Shown here piece by piece: positions 9,442 to 10,651 of a stretch of DNA of 10,651 nucleotides; positions within the stretch are counted from its first letter, which is position 1; every line of letters begins with the position of its first letter. Both the position numbers and the translations under genes were made by a program. Where the stretch lies: positions 1 through 10,651 of the forward strand of contig JASLIR010000332.1 of NCBI GenBank assembly GCA_030152125.1, read 5' to 3'. The DNA is from Alkanindiges sp. GTDB taxonomy: Bacteria; Pseudomonadota; Gammaproteobacteria; Pseudomonadales; Moraxellaceae. The notes beneath the pieces are model-generated. The model was not told where the DNA came from, ran no database searches, and saw nothing but the letters and a program-made list of their open reading frames with translations.

Positions 9442-10436
9442 GGCTGGATTACCGGGGTGCACTCAAGCGTGTACCGCAAGCCACAGGCGCCTGGCTACTA
9501 CATGGCAACGAGCCTTTGCTGGAACAGAACCTGACGCTTAAATTCAAGCAGCACTGGCAACAGCAGGGTATCGAACGACAGCGCTTTGATATTAATAGCG
9601 TCAGCGACTGGCGTGATGTGTTTAATGCACTGAACAGCCTGTCCCTGTTTGCCACCCAGCTTGCGATAGAAGTACACGGCAACATCAAGCCGGACAACAA
9701 CCTGCTTGCCACATTGCAGCAATTCATACAATCACCGGCAGATAACCTGCTGCTGATGGTCATGCCGCGGCAGGATCAGGCCGCACAGAAAACCCGTTTT
9801 TACCAGATGATTGACGCCAATGGCGTGGTTGTACCCTTACTGATCCAGAACGAACGCGAGCGCCAGGCGATTCTGGAAGATGAAGCAGCACAGTTTGGCT
9901 TAAAACTACAGGCGGATGCCTGGCAATTGTTACTGGCCCAAACGGAAAATAACCTGTTTGCCGCACAGCAAACCCTGCTTAAATTGCGTGATGTGTATGA
10001 TGGCAGTGCCCAGCCAGCCATTAATGCAGAAATGCTGTATGCCAGCCTGAATGAGCAATCGCGCTATACCAGCTTCGAACTGGCGGATGCCGCGTTACAG
10101 GGCAATACCTTGCAGGCGGTAAAAATTTTAAGGTTCCTGTTCGAATCCGGCGAAGCAGACACCCTGATTTTATGGGCGCTAGGACGTGAAATGCGCCTGC
10201 TGATGCAATTAATGGAACAGCCCAACCAGTATCAAAAGCTGGGCGTCTGGCAAAACAAAGTCCGTTTTTACCAGCAGGCACTCAAACAGTTAAAGCCACA
10301 GCATACCCTGGGCTGGCCCGCTTTATTACAGCGTACCGATGAAGCCATTAAAGGCGTTAACGAAGAAAATCCACAGGATTTACTATTACAAATCACCCTG
10401 GCTTTATGTGGTAAGCCCTTGTTTAGTCATCACTGA
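9438..10436 (+). CDS. holA: DNA polymerase III delta subunit
   Basis: HolA is the clamp-loader subunit that contacts and opens the beta sliding clamp. The 332-residue length is close to the usual ~340. The N-terminus carries the family motif WLLHGNEPLLEQN (residues 19-31), the degenerate nucleotide-fold start. The N-terminal domain then shows the hydrophobic strand LLLMVMPRQDQAAQKTRFY. The C-terminal collar domain is helical, with SRYTSFELADAALQGNTLQAVKILRFL and ILWALGREMRLLMQL typical of the family. The ATG overlaps the lptE stop codon as ATGA with no strong ribosome binding site, so translation is probably coupled to lptE. It is the last gene of the leuS-lptE-holA run and is followed after 26 nt by a terminator. 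Confidence 0.96.
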   Translation: MRLDYRGALKRVPQATGAWLLHGNEPLLEQNLTLKFKQHWQQQGIERQRFDINSVSDWRDVFNALNSLSLFATQLAIEVHGNIKPDNNLLATLQQFIQSPADNLLLMVMPRQDQAAQKTRFYQMIDANGVVVPLLIQNERERQAILEDEAAQFGLKLQADAWQLLLAQTENNLFAAQQTLLKLRDVYDGSAQPAINAEMLYASLNEQSRYTSFELADAALQGNTLQAVKILRFLFESGEADTLILWALGREMRLLMQLMEQPNQYQKLGVWQNKVRFYQQALKQLKPQHTLGWPALLQRTDEAIKGVNEENPQDLLLQITLALCGKPLFSHH

Positions 10437-10462
10437 CCAACTGTGTATGGCAGCTTGAATCA

Positions 10463-10493
10463 AAAAAGCACCTTCATCATAAAGGTGCTTTTT
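10463..10493. terminator. Bidirectional intrinsic terminator between holA and a convergent gene
   Basis: A perfect 12-bp stem, AAAAAGCACCTT paired with AAGGTGCTTTTT, closes a 7-nt loop. It gives a G/C-rich stem followed by a T-run on either strand, so it can end both the holA transcript and the minus-strand gene to its right. On the minus strand a weaker hairpin, AAACC/GGTTT near 10511-10524 ahead of a T-run, may add to it. Confidence 0.9.
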
Positions 10494-10522
10494 CAACTAA
10501 AAAAACCGATAAACCAGCGGGT

Positions 10523-10651
10523 TTAATCAGCCTGTGCATCTGGACGAGTTGCTGTATCAGACAAAATACCCGCCACGGATTCAGTAATTCCGGTAATGCC
10601 GTTATTATTCAAACCGGCATCTTTCATCACCGCATCAATAATTGGCTTGGC
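10523..10651 (-). CDS. 3' end of an unidentified protein gene (partial)
   Basis: A minus-strand frame runs open from the window edge to a TAA at 10523-10525. It gives the last 42 residues of a protein, with IIDAVMKDAGLNNNGITGI in its N-terminal half and TRPDAQAD at the end. The start lies outside the window. Support comes from the open frame to the edge, codons that look coding (many with G in first position), and a terminator in the right place downstream. About 42 open codons can also occur by chance. I do not recognise the family. The sequence looks soluble and acidic at the C-terminus. Confidence 0.55.
   Translation of the reverse strand, partial: AKPIIDAVMKDAGLNNNGITGITESVAGILSDTATRPDAQAD

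Overview
This window looks like chromosomal DNA of a betaproteobacterium. The evidence is the IlvB, IlvN and IlvC sequence types, the leuS-lptE-holA gene order, and the DUF4124 proteins, a family common in beta- and gammaproteobacteria. A methylotroph-like or Nitrosomonadales-like genome (e.g. Methylophilaceae) is my best guess from memory, not from a search. Most of the window is core metabolism with no mobile element, tRNA, rRNA or CRISPR array. The parts that are not routine are a tandem set of three DUF4124 genes, an AT-rich small secreted-protein gene, and the long control region upstream of ilvB.

Left part, minus strand (positions 35-3832). An ilvB-ilvN-ilvC operon encodes the two acetolactate synthase subunits and ketol-acid reductoisomerase, the first two steps of valine/isoleucine synthesis. 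ilvB and ilvN overlap by ATGA, and ilvC follows 46 nt later. A strong intrinsic terminator lies just after ilvC. Beyond it, in the same direction, is an AT-rich gene for a small exported protein I cannot name.

Middle (3833-6177). The ilv operon diverges from three plus-strand genes across a gap of about 675 nt. The ilvB-proximal half carries repeated ATGCTGC/TTTATA motifs, three short inverted repeats, a stable hairpin and a possible leader ORF. The other half is AT-rich with little recognisable content. The three plus-strand genes are tandem DUF4124 paralogues. Each has a signal peptide and the shared core YKW-x-D-x2-G-x-THYTQTPP (with one extra residue in the second), but their C-terminal tails differ.

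Right part, plus strand (6178-10436). leuS (leucyl-tRNA synthetase), lptE (outer-membrane LPS-transport lipoprotein) and holA (DNA polymerase III delta subunit) form a probable operon, with lptE and holA overlapping by ATGA. A symmetric, probably bidirectional terminator separates holA from the 3' end of a convergent minus-strand gene cut by the window edge. leuS (leucine charging) and the ilv operon (branched-chain amino acid synthesis) are related in theme, but nothing visible links their regulation.
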